DNA from: DASQPE01 sp041488455
GTDB lineage: Bacteria > Gemmatimonadota > Gemmatimonadetes > Gemmatimonadales > GWC2-71-9
Reading direction: 5' to 3'
Length of the DNA stretch: 47,567 bases
NCBI GenBank assembly: GCA_041488455.1
Contig: JBGPPG010000011.1
Span: forward strand, 1 to 47,567
This document shows, piece by piece, positions 16,590-26,224 of this stretch. Below the pieces are notes generated by a model. The model was not told where the DNA came from. It saw only the letters and a list, made by a program, of their open reading frames with translations, and did not search any database. Position 1 is the first letter of the stretch. Each line of letters starts with the position of its first letter. Made by a program: the position numbers and the translations under genes.

Positions 16590-17239
16590 GAGGCTTCTAC
16601 ACGGCGCTGGGCGGTGTGGCAGTGGTCGGGGTCGGCGTGCTGGGGTGGATGCTTTCGCGTCCCCGAACGGCCAGCATCCCGGCCAACGTGACCGTTCAGG
16701 CAGCCGACACGGCGGGGTTCCGCGGCTACCTCCTGGGCTCGGACAGCGCCAAGGTCGAGATCACGGAATACGCGGACTACCAGTGTCCGTTCTGCCAGAC
16801 GTTCTCGACGCTCCAGATGCCGACGATCAAGGAACGGCTGATCGACACCGGCCGCCTCCGCTGGCGGTACCGGGACTTTCCGCTGCAACAGCATTCGTTT
16901 TCCCGCGTCTCGGCCCATTCGGCGGCGTGCGCGGACGAGCAGGGCAAGTACTGGGAGCAGCACCGCAGGATCTATGAAGGCCAGGCGGACTGGGCCGAGT
17001 CTCGCGACGCGGCGCCGATCTTCCGGCGGTACGCGGAGGGAAGCGGGCTGGATCTCGCGCGGTACGACGCGTGCATGCAGGCCGCGAAGTTCGCGGGTCG
17101 TATCCAGGCGAGCTACGACGAAGGCGTGCGCGTCGGGGTGAACGCGACGCCGACGCTGCTGGTGGGGGGGCGCCTCTATCAGGGCCGGCTCGACTCGGAT
17201 GCCATCGCGCGCCTCGTCGATTCGCTGACGCCGCGCTGA
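16565..17239 (+). CDS. Membrane-anchored DsbA/thioredoxin-like protein
   Basis: The 224-residue protein has an N-terminal membrane anchor (about 9-28), then a DsbA-type thioredoxin fold with the redox motif C-P-F-C in YADYQCPFCQTF (about 72-82), an inserted helical domain, and the cis-proline loop NATPT near 192. It would form or shuffle disulfides of exported proteins on the periplasmic side. GGAGG ten bases before the ATG at 16565 supports that start; a second ATG at 16586 overlaps the previous stop as ATGA but has no ribosome site. The kup gene begins directly after it. Confidence 0.9.
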   Translation: MAGTPVGMRGFYTALGGVAVVGVGVLGWMLSRPRTASIPANVTVQAADTAGFRGYLLGSDSAKVEITEYADYQCPFCQTFSTLQMPTIKERLIDTGRLRWRYRDFPLQQHSFSRVSAHSAACADEQGKYWEQHRRIYEGQADWAESRDAAPIFRRYAEGSGLDLARYDACMQAAKFAGRIQASYDEGVRVGVNATPTLLVGGRLYQGRLDSDAIARLVDSLTPR

Positions 17240-17240
17240 C

Positions 17241-19148
17241 GTGTCGGAAGGTGCCAAGGCCCCCCCGCGGGGGCCGGTCCTCGCCGGGCTGGTGCTGGCG
17301 GCGTTGGGTGTCGTCTACGGCGACATCGGCACCAGCCCGCTCTACGCCTTGCGGGAATGCTTCAGAGGCGAGCACGGTCTCCCGCCCACCGTCGACAACG
17401 TCCTCGGCATCCTCTCCCTGATCGTCTGGTCCCTCAACTTCGTCGTTTCGTTCAAGTACATCTCGCTCGTGATGCGGGCCGACAACCGCGGTGAGGGCGG
17501 CATCCTGGCGCTCATGGCGCTAGTGCGGGGCAAGAGCGCCGCGGGCCGCACCCAGATCCGCCGGGTGCTGCTGCCCCTTGGCCTGTTCGGGGCGGCACTG
17601 CTCTACGGCGACGGAGTCATCACCCCGGCGATCTCGGTGCTGGGCGCCATGGAGGGGCTCAAGGTGGTCGCGCCGGCGTTCGACCCGTTCGTCGTGCCCA
17701 TCACGGTGGCGATCCTGCTCGGCCTCTTCCTCTTCCAGAAGCGGGGAACCGCAGGCGTGGGCGCGATCTTCGGCCCGATCACCCTCGTCTGGTTCGGGTG
17801 CATCACGTTGCTGGGTATCCGGGGGATCCTGCTGGACCCTTCAGTGGTACGGGCGCTGAATCCCTGGTACGCGGTGAAGTTCTTCATGGAGGACGGCATG
17901 CGCGGCTTCCTCGTCCTGGGGGCGGTCGTGCTGGTATTCACCGGCGGGGAAGCGCTCTACGCCGACATGGGGCATTTCGGCAAGCGCCCGATCCGCATTG
18001 CGTGGTTCGGGCTGGTGCTGCCGGCGCTGCTGATCAACTACTTCGGGCAGGGCGCCCTCCTGCTCCATGATCCGCGGGCCGCGCTGAACCCGTTCTACGC
18101 TCTCGTCCCCACGCCGCTCCTGATCCCGATGATCGTCGTAGCCACGCTAGCGGCGATCGTCGCATCGCAGGCCCTGATCTCCGGCGCCTTCTCACTTACG
18201 CAGCAGGCGGTGCAGCTGGGCTACTGTCCCCGGGTCACGATCAAGCACACCTCGCACACGGAGGCCGGGCAGATCTACATCCCGGAAGTGAACCAGGCGC
18301 TGGCCGTCGCCTGTATCGGGCTGGTGCTGGCCTACCGGTCGTCGAGCAACCTGGCCGCCGCGTACGGCATCGCCGTGACCGGGACGATGACGATCACGAC
18401 TCTCCTGTACTACGAGGTCATGCGGGCGCGGTGGCGCTGGCCCCTCTGGAAGGCCGGCGGTCTGGCGGGCCTGTTCCTGCTGGTGGACGTGACCTTCTTC
18501 TCGGCCAACCTGGTGAAGGTCACGCACGGAGGCTGGTTCCCCATTGTCGTTGCGCTGGGGATCTTCACGCTCATGGCGACCTGGAAGCAGGGACGGGTGC
18601 TGCTCGCCGGCATCATGCGGGAGAACGCGCTGCCGATGGACTTGTTTCTGAACGACATCGCTCGGCGCAAGCCGCCACGCGTGCCGGGCGTCGCCGTGTT
18701 TCTGACGTCGGACGCGAGCGGGGCGCCGCCCGTGCTGCTCCACCACCTGAAGCACAACCAGGTCTTGCACGAGCGGGTCATCCTGCTGTCGGTCGTCACC
18801 AAGGAGATCCCCCTGGTCGCCGAGAAGGACCGGCTTCGGTCCATCGGCCTGGGCGAGGGCATCTGCCAGGTGATCGCGCACTACGGGTTCATGGAGTCCC
18901 CCGACGTGCCCGCCGTCGTCAAGGCACTGAGCCAAGCTCCGCCGGTCGGGCTCGGGCTCACGATCAACCTCATGCAGACGACCTTCTATCTGGGCCGGGA
19001 GACGCTGATCGCCACGGGCGGGCGGAAGATGGCGAGGTGGCGGAAGAGGCTGTTCATCGTGATGACCCGGAACGCCCAATCGGCGGCGGCTTTCTTCGGG
19101 CTGCCGCCCAACCGAGTCGTCGAGCTGGGGGCGCAGATACAGCTATAG
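17241..19148 (+). CDS. kup: Kup-family low-affinity potassium uptake protein
   Basis: The 635-residue protein starts GLVLAALGVVYGDIGTSPLYAL, the diagnostic Kup/HAK/KT signature, and has about twelve membrane helices (to about 430) and a cytoplasmic C-terminal domain of about 200 residues ending in FIVMTRNAQSAAAFFGLPPNRVVELGAQIQL, also typical of the family. It takes up K+ with protons. The GTG at 17241 follows the thioredoxin gene stop codon by one base and lacks a clear ribosome site, so coupling to the upstream gene is likely. The gene faces acs with 21 bases between the stop codons. Confidence 0.95.
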   Translation: MSEGAKAPPRGPVLAGLVLAALGVVYGDIGTSPLYALRECFRGEHGLPPTVDNVLGILSLIVWSLNFVVSFKYISLVMRADNRGEGGILALMALVRGKSAAGRTQIRRVLLPLGLFGAALLYGDGVITPAISVLGAMEGLKVVAPAFDPFVVPITVAILLGLFLFQKRGTAGVGAIFGPITLVWFGCITLLGIRGILLDPSVVRALNPWYAVKFFMEDGMRGFLVLGAVVLVFTGGEALYADMGHFGKRPIRIAWFGLVLPALLINYFGQGALLLHDPRAALNPFYALVPTPLLIPMIVVATLAAIVASQALISGAFSLTQQAVQLGYCPRVTIKHTSHTEAGQIYIPEVNQALAVACIGLVLAYRSSSNLAAAYGIAVTGTMTITTLLYYEVMRARWRWPLWKAGGLAGLFLLVDVTFFSANLVKVTHGGWFPIVVALGIFTLMATWKQGRVLLAGIMRENALPMDLFLNDIARRKPPRVPGVAVFLTSDASGAPPVLLHHLKHNQVLHERVILLSVVTKEIPLVAEKDRLRSIGLGEGICQVIAHYGFMESPDVPAVVKALSQAPPVGLGLTINLMQTTFYLGRETLIATGGRKMARWRKRLFIVMTRNAQSAAAFFGLPPNRVVELGAQIQL

Positions 19149-19163
19149 CCGTTAGCTAATGGC
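19148..19163. other. Short palindrome at the kup/acs convergent junction
   Basis: GCCGTTAGCTAATGGC is self-complementary over 16 bases with one G-T pair, starting at the last base of the kup stop codon. It has no loop and no T-tract, so it is a weak terminator candidate at best. GC dinucleotides recur every seven bases across 19149-19163 and stop codons occur in it, faintly recalling the heptamer junctions. Confidence 0.3.
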
Positions 19164-19169
19164 TCTCCC

Positions 19170-21125
<1,956 letters not shown>

Positions 21126-21503
21126 GGGCCGCGGAATGAAGGTGGACTCACAAGGTAGGGCCGCCCATGCCAGCGAGCCAGAGCCGGGTTGCAGTTCTCC
21201 TCAGTCTGTCGCGAAGTACCGTGCAGAGGGTCGCACTCGGGGTCCGACCCCCCGATGGAAGTGTCGGCCCTCGTTGGTGTTAGCAGCGATGGCACCGCTC
21301 TCGCCTTTCCCCTGCGTGGGCCGCATGGTGCGGTCCCGGAACAAAAAAATCCGCCCGATAAGAGCACACCCGGAGCGATCCGGGGCCGCAAAACTAGAGG
21401 TCTCATCCGCACCGCAGGACTGGGGTGAGATAGCTCGGTGCCGAAGGTGGACACAGGCCAGCCGCAGGTTTGCGCGCCAGCCTTGTCGGGTGTGGGAGGC
21501 TTC
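21126..21503. other. 378-base intergenic region between acs and the STAS gene
   Basis: No convincing gene is seen here on either strand. It holds an A7 tract at 21345-21351, a small hairpin CCCGGA-GCGA-TCCGGG near 21369-21384, and on the plus strand TGGCACCGCTCTCGC (21290-21304), which has the sigma-54 GG-N10-GC spacing but a mismatched -12 element. As the only long gap in the window, between two divergent genes, it probably contains the promoters for both; I cannot place them reliably. Confidence 0.4.
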
Positions 21504-21818
21504 ATGGACACCACGCACGGCACGGCTCGCGAGCTGATTGCGCCCGAACGCCTGGGACTCGATACCCGGGTGGAATTCCGCAAGGCGGCAGTCCAAGTAT
21601 TGGACGCGCTGCCCGACGGGACCGGCCAGCTCATCATCGATCTCGCCCGCACCCGGCAGGTTGACTCCGCGGGGCTCGGCGTCCTGATGCTGATTCAGCG
21701 ACGCGCGGCCGAGCGGCGCCAGACAGTGGTCCTCCGCAACCCCAACGACGAGATGCGCTTTCTCCTCGTCGTGACCAAGCTGGTAGACCTCTTTCACCTC
21801 GAGGCCGGGGTCGCCTGA
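21504..21818 (+). CDS. STAS-domain anti-sigma factor antagonist
   Basis: The 104-residue protein is a single STAS domain. The phosphorylatable serine lies in QVDSAGLGVL (S55), as in SpoIIAA/RsbV, preceded by the LIIDLART strand. Such proteins, when unphosphorylated, bind an anti-sigma kinase and free its sigma factor. No partner kinase is encoded in this window. The ATG at 21504 is preceded by GGGAGG five bases upstream; an in-frame GTG further upstream is less likely. A receiver-only regulator follows 125 bases downstream. Confidence 0.85.
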   Translation: MDTTHGTARELIAPERLGLDTRVEFRKAAVQVLDALPDGTGQLIIDLARTRQVDSAGLGVLMLIQRRAAERRQTVVLRNPNDEMRFLLVVTKLVDLFHLEAGVA

Positions 21819-21900
21819 CCCCAGGGCCTCCCGCCTCGCGCTATGGACGGTATCCCGCCGCGGAATTAGTGTTCCTCCGTTCCATGCCCCGGAGATGACT

Positions 21901-21928
21901 CGCGGGGTCCGGCCGTACCGGACCCGCG
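21901..21928 (+). other. Hairpin between the STAS and receiver genes
   Basis: CGCGGGGTCCGG (21901-21912) pairs with CCGGACCCGCG (21918-21928) over 11 bp with one bulged G and a CCGTA loop. It lies 15 bases before the receiver gene and could be a terminator for the STAS gene or a leader element; no T-tract follows. Confidence 0.4.
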
Positions 21929-21943
21929 TTCGAAGGCCAGCGC

Positions 21944-22312
21944 ATGACCGATGATAAGATTCGGCGGCGCGTTCTGTTCGTCGAGGACGAGCCGGCCCTG
22001 CGATTGAGTTACGAGCGGCACTTCAATCCGCTGTACGATCTTGTATTCGCGAGCACGGGCGCCGAGGCGCTCGCCTTGCTCGCCGAGCATCCGCCCGATG
22101 TCGCGGTGCTCGACATGCGGCTGCCGGATACCGACGGAGTGGATCTCCTCCGCAGGATCCGGCACTCCCAGCCCGGCCTTCCGGTGATCATCACGACCGC
22201 CTACATGAGCATCGAGCCGCAGCTCAAGGTGCTGGACCTTCCGCACTCCGGCTACATCGTCAAACCCTTCCGTCTCGACGAGCTCGGCGCGCGCATCGAT
22301 GCCGTCCTCTGA
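21944..22312 (+). CDS. Single-domain response regulator
   Basis: The 122-residue protein is one receiver domain: acidic cluster E14/D15/E16, phospho-acceptor D57 in VAVLDMRLP, T84/T85 and K107 in YIVKPFR. There is no output domain, so it works by phosphate relay or protein binding. GAAGG precedes the ATG. Its last 14 bases overlap the start of ccmA, tying it to the cytochrome c maturation genes, an unusual partner. Confidence 0.9.
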   Translation: MTDDKIRRRVLFVEDEPALRLSYERHFNPLYDLVFASTGAEALALLAEHPPDVAVLDMRLPDTDGVDLLRRIRHSQPGLPVIITTAYMSIEPQLKVLDLPHSGYIVKPFRLDELGARIDAVL

Positions 22313-23015
22313 CGGCCCGATTCTCGACGCCGTCGGCCTGCAGCGCTCCTTCGGCACGCTCCGCGTGCTGCGGGGTCTCGATGTCCGCGTGCGTGCCGGC
22401 GAGGCCCTGGTGATCGTGGGTCCCAACGGCGCCGGCAAGACCACGCTGCTCCGGCTGCTCGCCGGGCTCGCCCGGCCGAGCGCCGGGGAGATCCGGGTCC
22501 TCGGCAGGCGGGTGGAGCCGTCAGCGCCGGATGCGCGCCGACCCATAGGATTCGTCGCTCATCAGTCGATGCTGTACGACGATCTCACGGTCCGGGAGAA
22601 CGTCGCACTCGCCGCCCGGCTCTACGGGGCTCCGGACCCCGGCGACGCCGCCCGCCGGGCGCTCGAGGCGGTGGGACTCGCCGGGCATGGCGAGGAGCGG
22701 CCAACGCGCTTGAGCCGCGGACTTCTCCAGCGGGCGTCGATCGCGCGGGCGCTGGTACACGAGCCCCACCTGTTACTGCTCGACGAGCCGTTCACCGGCC
22801 TCGATGCGCCCGCGGCCGAGCGCCTGCGGGCGCTGCTGGGCGCGCGACTCTCGGCCGGGCTCGCCCTGGTGCTCGTCACCCATCACCTCGACGAAGCCTG
22901 GGAGCTCGCCTCCCGCGTGGCGGTGCTGGCCGCCGGGCGATGGGCCCTGGATGAGCCGCGCGCGGGAGACCTGACCCAATTTCTCCCCCGCTACCACGCC
23001 CTGGCCAATGCGTGA
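22299..23015 (+). CDS. ccmA: CcmA, heme exporter ATP-binding protein
   Basis: The 238-residue ABC ATPase has Walker A GPNGAGKTT, Q-loop, a signature reading LSRGLLQRASIARAL, Walker B LLLLDEPFTGLD and H-loop THH. On its own it is a generic ABC ATPase; it is called CcmA because ccmB, ccmC and ccmD follow with overlapping ends. In System I cytochrome c maturation, CcmA with CcmB uses ATP to release holo-CcmE from CcmC. The start overlaps the receiver gene by 14 bases; the stop overlaps ccmB by eight. Confidence 0.92.
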   Translation: MPSSDGPILDAVGLQRSFGTLRVLRGLDVRVRAGEALVIVGPNGAGKTTLLRLLAGLARPSAGEIRVLGRRVEPSAPDARRPIGFVAHQSMLYDDLTVRENVALAARLYGAPDPGDAARRALEAVGLAGHGEERPTRLSRGLLQRASIARALVHEPHLLLLDEPFTGLDAPAAERLRALLGARLSAGLALVLVTHHLDEAWELASRVAVLAAGRWALDEPRAGDLTQFLPRYHALANA

Positions 23016-23688
23016 GGCGATCCGGCTTGCGCTGGTCGTGGCGGCGAAGGACGTCAAGGCAGAGCTCCGGAGCAAGACGGCACTCCTGTCCGCCACGGTT
23101 TTCGGCGCGCTGGTGCTCGTCATCTTCAACTTCGCCCGGGACCCGACCGCGTTGTCCTCCACCGACCTCGCGCCCAGTGCGCTGTGGGTGACGTTCGCCT
23201 TTGCGGCGATGATCGCCATGAACCGGGCGTTCACGGTGGAACGGGAGCACGGAGCGTTCGACGGGCTGCTGCTCGCGCCGGTGCCGCGCGGCGCGTTGTT
23301 CGCGGGCAAGCTGCTGGCCAACCTCGCCTTCGTCGGGGTGGTGGAAGCGGTCGCGCTCCCGCTGTTCGTCCTGTTCTTCAATCTGGACCTCTCGCGCGCG
23401 CTCGGCGGCATCGTCGGGACCGCGATACTCGCCACGATCGGGTTCGTCGCGGTGGGAACGGTGTTCGGCGCCATGGTGGTCCGGACCCGCTTCGCGGAGC
23501 TGCTGCTGCCGGTTCTGCTGCTCCCGTTCATGGTCCCGCCCCTGGTCGGCGCGGTGCAGGTGACCTCACGGCTGCTGGCGGATCGGCCGTTGAGCGAGAT
23601 GCTCGGGTGGCTTAGAATACTCGCCGCCTACGACGTCGTTTTCGTGACCGTGGCCGCCCTGGTTTTCTCTTCCGTGGTGGACGAATGA
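23008..23688 (+). CDS. ccmB: CcmB, heme exporter membrane protein
   Basis: The 226-residue protein has six hydrophobic segments and the CcmB opening (KDVKAELRSKTALLSATVFGALVLVIFNFA) as well as FTVEREHGAFDGLLLAPVPR, a well-conserved CcmB loop. It forms the membrane part of the CcmAB complex. It overlaps ccmA by eight bases and ccmC by the ATGA arrangement. Confidence 0.93.
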   Translation: MREAIRLALVVAAKDVKAELRSKTALLSATVFGALVLVIFNFARDPTALSSTDLAPSALWVTFAFAAMIAMNRAFTVEREHGAFDGLLLAPVPRGALFAGKLLANLAFVGVVEAVALPLFVLFFNLDLSRALGGIVGTAILATIGFVAVGTVFGAMVVRTRFAELLLPVLLLPFMVPPLVGAVQVTSRLLADRPLSEMLGWLRILAAYDVVFVTVAALVFSSVVDE

Positions 23689-24401
23689 CCGCCGCCGCCC
23701 TTCCGACGCCGTCGCTGGAGCGGGCACACGCCGTGATGCGGCGTGGCAGGGTGATCAGCGCCGTGGCGCTGCTCGGCATCGCTGGTGTGTACGTGATGGC
23801 GCTGGGCTTCACGCCGATCGAGGCTCGCCAGGGACTGGCTCAGAAGATCTTCTATCTGCACGTGCCGGCCGCCTGGAGCGCGCTGCTGGCATTCTCGCTG
23901 GTGGGGATCGTGAGCGCGCTCTACCTGTGGCTCCACGACCCGCGGCTCGATCTCTTCGCCGCCTCCTCGGCCGAGGTCGGCTTGGTCTTCGCGGCCGTGA
24001 TGCTGACGACCGGGCCGATCTGGGCCAAGCCGATCTGGGGGACATGGTGGACCTGGGACGCCCGCCTTACGCTGACCCTCTTCCTCTTTTTCCTCTTCGT
24101 GGGCTATCTCTCGCTCCGCACGGCCGTGCACGACCGCCACGAACGGGCACGGTTCAGCGCGGTGGTCGGCATCATGGGGATGATTCTGGTCCCCTTCGTG
24201 CACCTCAGCGTCTATCTCTTCCGGACACTGCACCCGCAGCCCATCGTGCTCAAGCCGAGCGCCCCGTCGCTGCCGTCGGAGATGCTGCGGACCCTGCTGG
24301 TCTCGACGCTGATGTTCACGCTGCTGTACATCGGGCTGGTGACGCTGCGATACGGCATCGGACTGGCGGCCGACGCGAGGGAAGAGCGTGATGCCGCCTG
24401 A
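23685..24401 (+). CDS. ccmC: CcmC, heme-handling protein of cytochrome c maturation
   Basis: The 238-residue membrane protein of about six helices has the tryptophan-rich heme motif WGTWWTWDARLT (about 117-128) and the flanking conserved histidines (H61 in YLHVPAAW, and H in VPFVHLSVYLFRTLHP). CcmC loads heme onto CcmE on the periplasmic side. An N-terminal extension of about 20 residues precedes the first helix. ccmD starts within its last codons. ccmE, ccmF, ccmG and ccmH are not in the window. Confidence 0.94.
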   Translation: MTAAALPTPSLERAHAVMRRGRVISAVALLGIAGVYVMALGFTPIEARQGLAQKIFYLHVPAAWSALLAFSLVGIVSALYLWLHDPRLDLFAASSAEVGLVFAAVMLTTGPIWAKPIWGTWWTWDARLTLTLFLFFLFVGYLSLRTAVHDRHERARFSAVVGIMGMILVPFVHLSVYLFRTLHPQPIVLKPSAPSLPSEMLRTLLVSTLMFTLLYIGLVTLRYGIGLAADAREERDAA

Positions 24402-24501
24402 GCCGCCGATCAACGGTGGGTACATGATCGCGGCCTACGTGGTGGCGGGCGCGATACTCCTTGCGTATTTCCTGAATCTCGTACGGAACAGTGAGAAGTG
24501 A
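24391..24501 (+). CDS. ccmD: CcmD, small heme exporter subunit
   Basis: A 36-codon frame starting at the ATG at 24391 overlaps the end of ccmC by 11 bases and has AGGGAAGAG upstream. It encodes a short polar start, NGGYMIAAYVVAGAILLAYF as a single membrane helix, and a basic end (NLVRNSEK). Size, topology, position and the G-x-Y at the membrane entry match CcmD, which helps release holo-CcmE from the CcmABC complex. Its last codons and stop are formed by the heptamer repeat of the terminator that follows. Confidence 0.85.
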   Translation: MPPEPPINGGYMIAAYVVAGAILLAYFLNLVRNSEK

Positions 24502-24523
24502 GAAGTCCCTTCTCACTGTTTTT
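24487..24523. terminator. Heptamer-repeat terminator between ccmD and fabF
   Basis: AACAGTGAGAAG (24487-24498) pairs with 24509-24520 over 12 bp, followed by TTT on the plus strand and, on the minus strand, preceded by AAAA. The left arm holds two tandem units GTGAGAA (24491-24497 and 24498-24504), either of which can pair with the single unit of the right arm (24510-24516). The ccmD stop codon TGA is inside the second unit; the convergent ketosynthase gene stops at 24523, just outside. Confidence 0.85.
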
Positions 24524-25767
24524 CAGTCCGGTCTCTTGAGCACCAGACTGGCATTGACTCCTCCGAACCCGAACGAATTGCTGAGCACGAACTCCGGCCG
24601 GGCGTCCCGGCCGTCCCCCCGGATGTAATCCAGATCGCACGCGGGGTCCGGGCTCTCCAGGTTCACCGTGGGCGGGAGCCAGCCGTGCAGGAGCGACAGG
24701 GAGCAGATGGCGGCCTCGATCGCGCCGCTCGCGCCCAGGGCGTGGCCGTAGTATCCCTTGGTGCCGCTCAAGGCCAGCCGGTACGCGTGCTCGCCGAAGA
24801 CCTGCTTGATCGATGACGTCTCGGTGGGGTCGTTGAGCGGCGTGGACGACCCGTGGGCGTTGATGTAGCCGACCTCGGCCGGCGCGATGTGCGCGTCGCG
24901 GAGAGCGAGCTGCATCGCCCGGGCGGCCTGGCGCCCGTCGGGTCGGGGCGCGGTCATGTGGTACGCGTCGTTCGTGAGCCCGTACCCGCAGATCTCCGCG
25001 TAGACCGGCGCCCCGCGGGCGAGCGCGCGGCCGCGCTCCTCCAGGATCAGCACTGCGGCTCCCTCGCCCATGACGAATCCGTCGCGCGCCCGGTCGAAGG
25101 GTCGGCTGGCCCGGGCGGGATCATCGTTCCGGGTGGACATCGCGCGGATGATGGCGAAGGCGCCGAAGCAGAGCGGCGCGAGCGGCGCCTCCGCGGCGCC
25201 CGCGACCATGGCGTCCGCCTCGCCGCGGGCGATCGCGCGGAACGCCTCCCCGACGGCGATGGTGCCGGAGGCGCAGCTCATCCCGTTGGTCGAGTTGGGG
25301 CCCGTGATTCCGAACTCGATCGCCACGTTGCAGCTCGCGGCGCCGGCGAACACCCTGAGCGCGAGCGTCGGGTCGACCGCCCGCGGCCCGCCCTGCAAGA
25401 ACGCGCGGTACTGTGCCTCGCCGAAGGCGACGCCGCCGAGCGCGGTGCCCATCATCGCGCCGACCATGTCCGGGTCTTCGTGCGAGAGATCGAGACGTGC
25501 GTCCGCGATCGCGAGCCGCGTCGCGGCCACGCTGAAGTGCCCGAAGCGGTCCAGACGGCGGGCCCGCCGTTCCTCCAGGTGATCGGTCGCCACGAAATCA
25601 TTCACTTGAGCGGCGATCCGGCTCTTGAACGGCGTGGGGTCGAAACGGGTGACGCACTGCACCGCGGAGCGGCGCTCGCGCAGGCCGCTCCACAACCCGG
25701 CGGCACCGGTCCCGATCGGCGTCACTGCCCCGACGCCCGTCACGACGACGCGGCGGGGGTCAGGCAT
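24523..25767 (-). CDS. FabF-like beta-ketoacyl-ACP synthase (KAS II type)
   Basis: The 414-residue thiolase-fold enzyme has the Cys-His-His active site: C165 in NGMSCASGT, H305 in NAHGSSTPLNDPTE and H342 in GTKGYYGHALGASG (with K337). It would condense malonyl-ACP with an acyl primer. The start at 25767 overlaps the preceding SRPBCC gene by eight bases and has GGAG upstream. It is the last gene of the sigma-factor-led operon; there is no acyl carrier protein, malonyl transferase or reductase next to it, so it is more likely part of a special lipid or polyketide pathway than the housekeeping FabF. Confidence 0.9.
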   Translation of the reverse strand: MPDPRRVVVTGVGAVTPIGTGAAGLWSGLRERRSAVQCVTRFDPTPFKSRIAAQVNDFVATDHLEERRARRLDRFGHFSVAATRLAIADARLDLSHEDPDMVGAMMGTALGGVAFGEAQYRAFLQGGPRAVDPTLALRVFAGAASCNVAIEFGITGPNSTNGMSCASGTIAVGEAFRAIARGEADAMVAGAAEAPLAPLCFGAFAIIRAMSTRNDDPARASRPFDRARDGFVMGEGAAVLILEERGRALARGAPVYAEICGYGLTNDAYHMTAPRPDGRQAARAMQLALRDAHIAPAEVGYINAHGSSTPLNDPTETSSIKQVFGEHAYRLALSGTKGYYGHALGASGAIEAAICSLSLLHGWLPPTVNLESPDPACDLDYIRGDGRDARPEFVLSNSFGFGGVNASLVLKRPD

Positions 25768-26224
25768 CGAGCCGCTCCACGGCATGCCGGATGCCCGCCA
25801 GGGTGCGCCAAGCAATCCCATGGATGAACACCGGCCCGATCACCCACTCCGCGGCTGGGCGGCGGATCAGGGGCCAGTTTGGTCCGTTCCACTCATGTAC
25901 GATGGTCACGTCGGTCCCTTCGTAGGCCGGTTGCAGCCGCCATTCGACGGCCATCCCGGTTGTGATCCCGCGCACGTGCCGATAGCGCACCGCGGGCGTC
26001 TTGGCATCTACCCACATCTCCGACACCCACCAGGTGGGGTACTTGAGGCGGCCGAAGGGTCGCCAGGCAGCCATCTCCACTACCCCGCCATCGGGACGGC
26101 GCTCGACCATCCGCACCCAGCGATAGTGGCTCAGGAGCTCCGGCCAGCGCTCGACGTCGGCGGCGGCCCGGAACACGCGCTCGACCGGCGCCCGCATGAA
26201 GAGCCGGTCCTCGGTCCGCATCAT
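25760..26224 (-). CDS. SRPBCC-family (polyketide cyclase/START-like) protein
   Basis: The 154-residue product has the SRPBCC layout: MRAPVERVFRAAADVERWPELLSHYRWVRM at the start, a set of beta-strands (VEMAAWRPFGRLKYPTWW, VTIVHEWNGP) and a long C-terminal helix. Such proteins bind or cyclise hydrophobic molecules. It begins at the ATG at 26224, overlapping the methyltransferase stop as ATGA, and overlaps the ketosynthase gene. Its place between a methyltransferase and a ketosynthase suggests an aromatase/cyclase or lipid-binding role in the same pathway. Confidence 0.82.
   Translation of the reverse strand: MMRTEDRLFMRAPVERVFRAAADVERWPELLSHYRWVRMVERRPDGGVVEMAAWRPFGRLKYPTWWVSEMWVDAKTPAVRYRHVRGITTGMAVEWRLQPAYEGTDVTIVHEWNGPNWPLIRRPAAEWVIGPVFIHGIAWRTLAGIRHAVERLDA

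Noticed and set aside
21201..21797. A 198-codon minus-strand open frame over the STAS gene and the intergenic gap
   Set aside because: Opposite to a clear STAS domain; no family features and no ribosome site.
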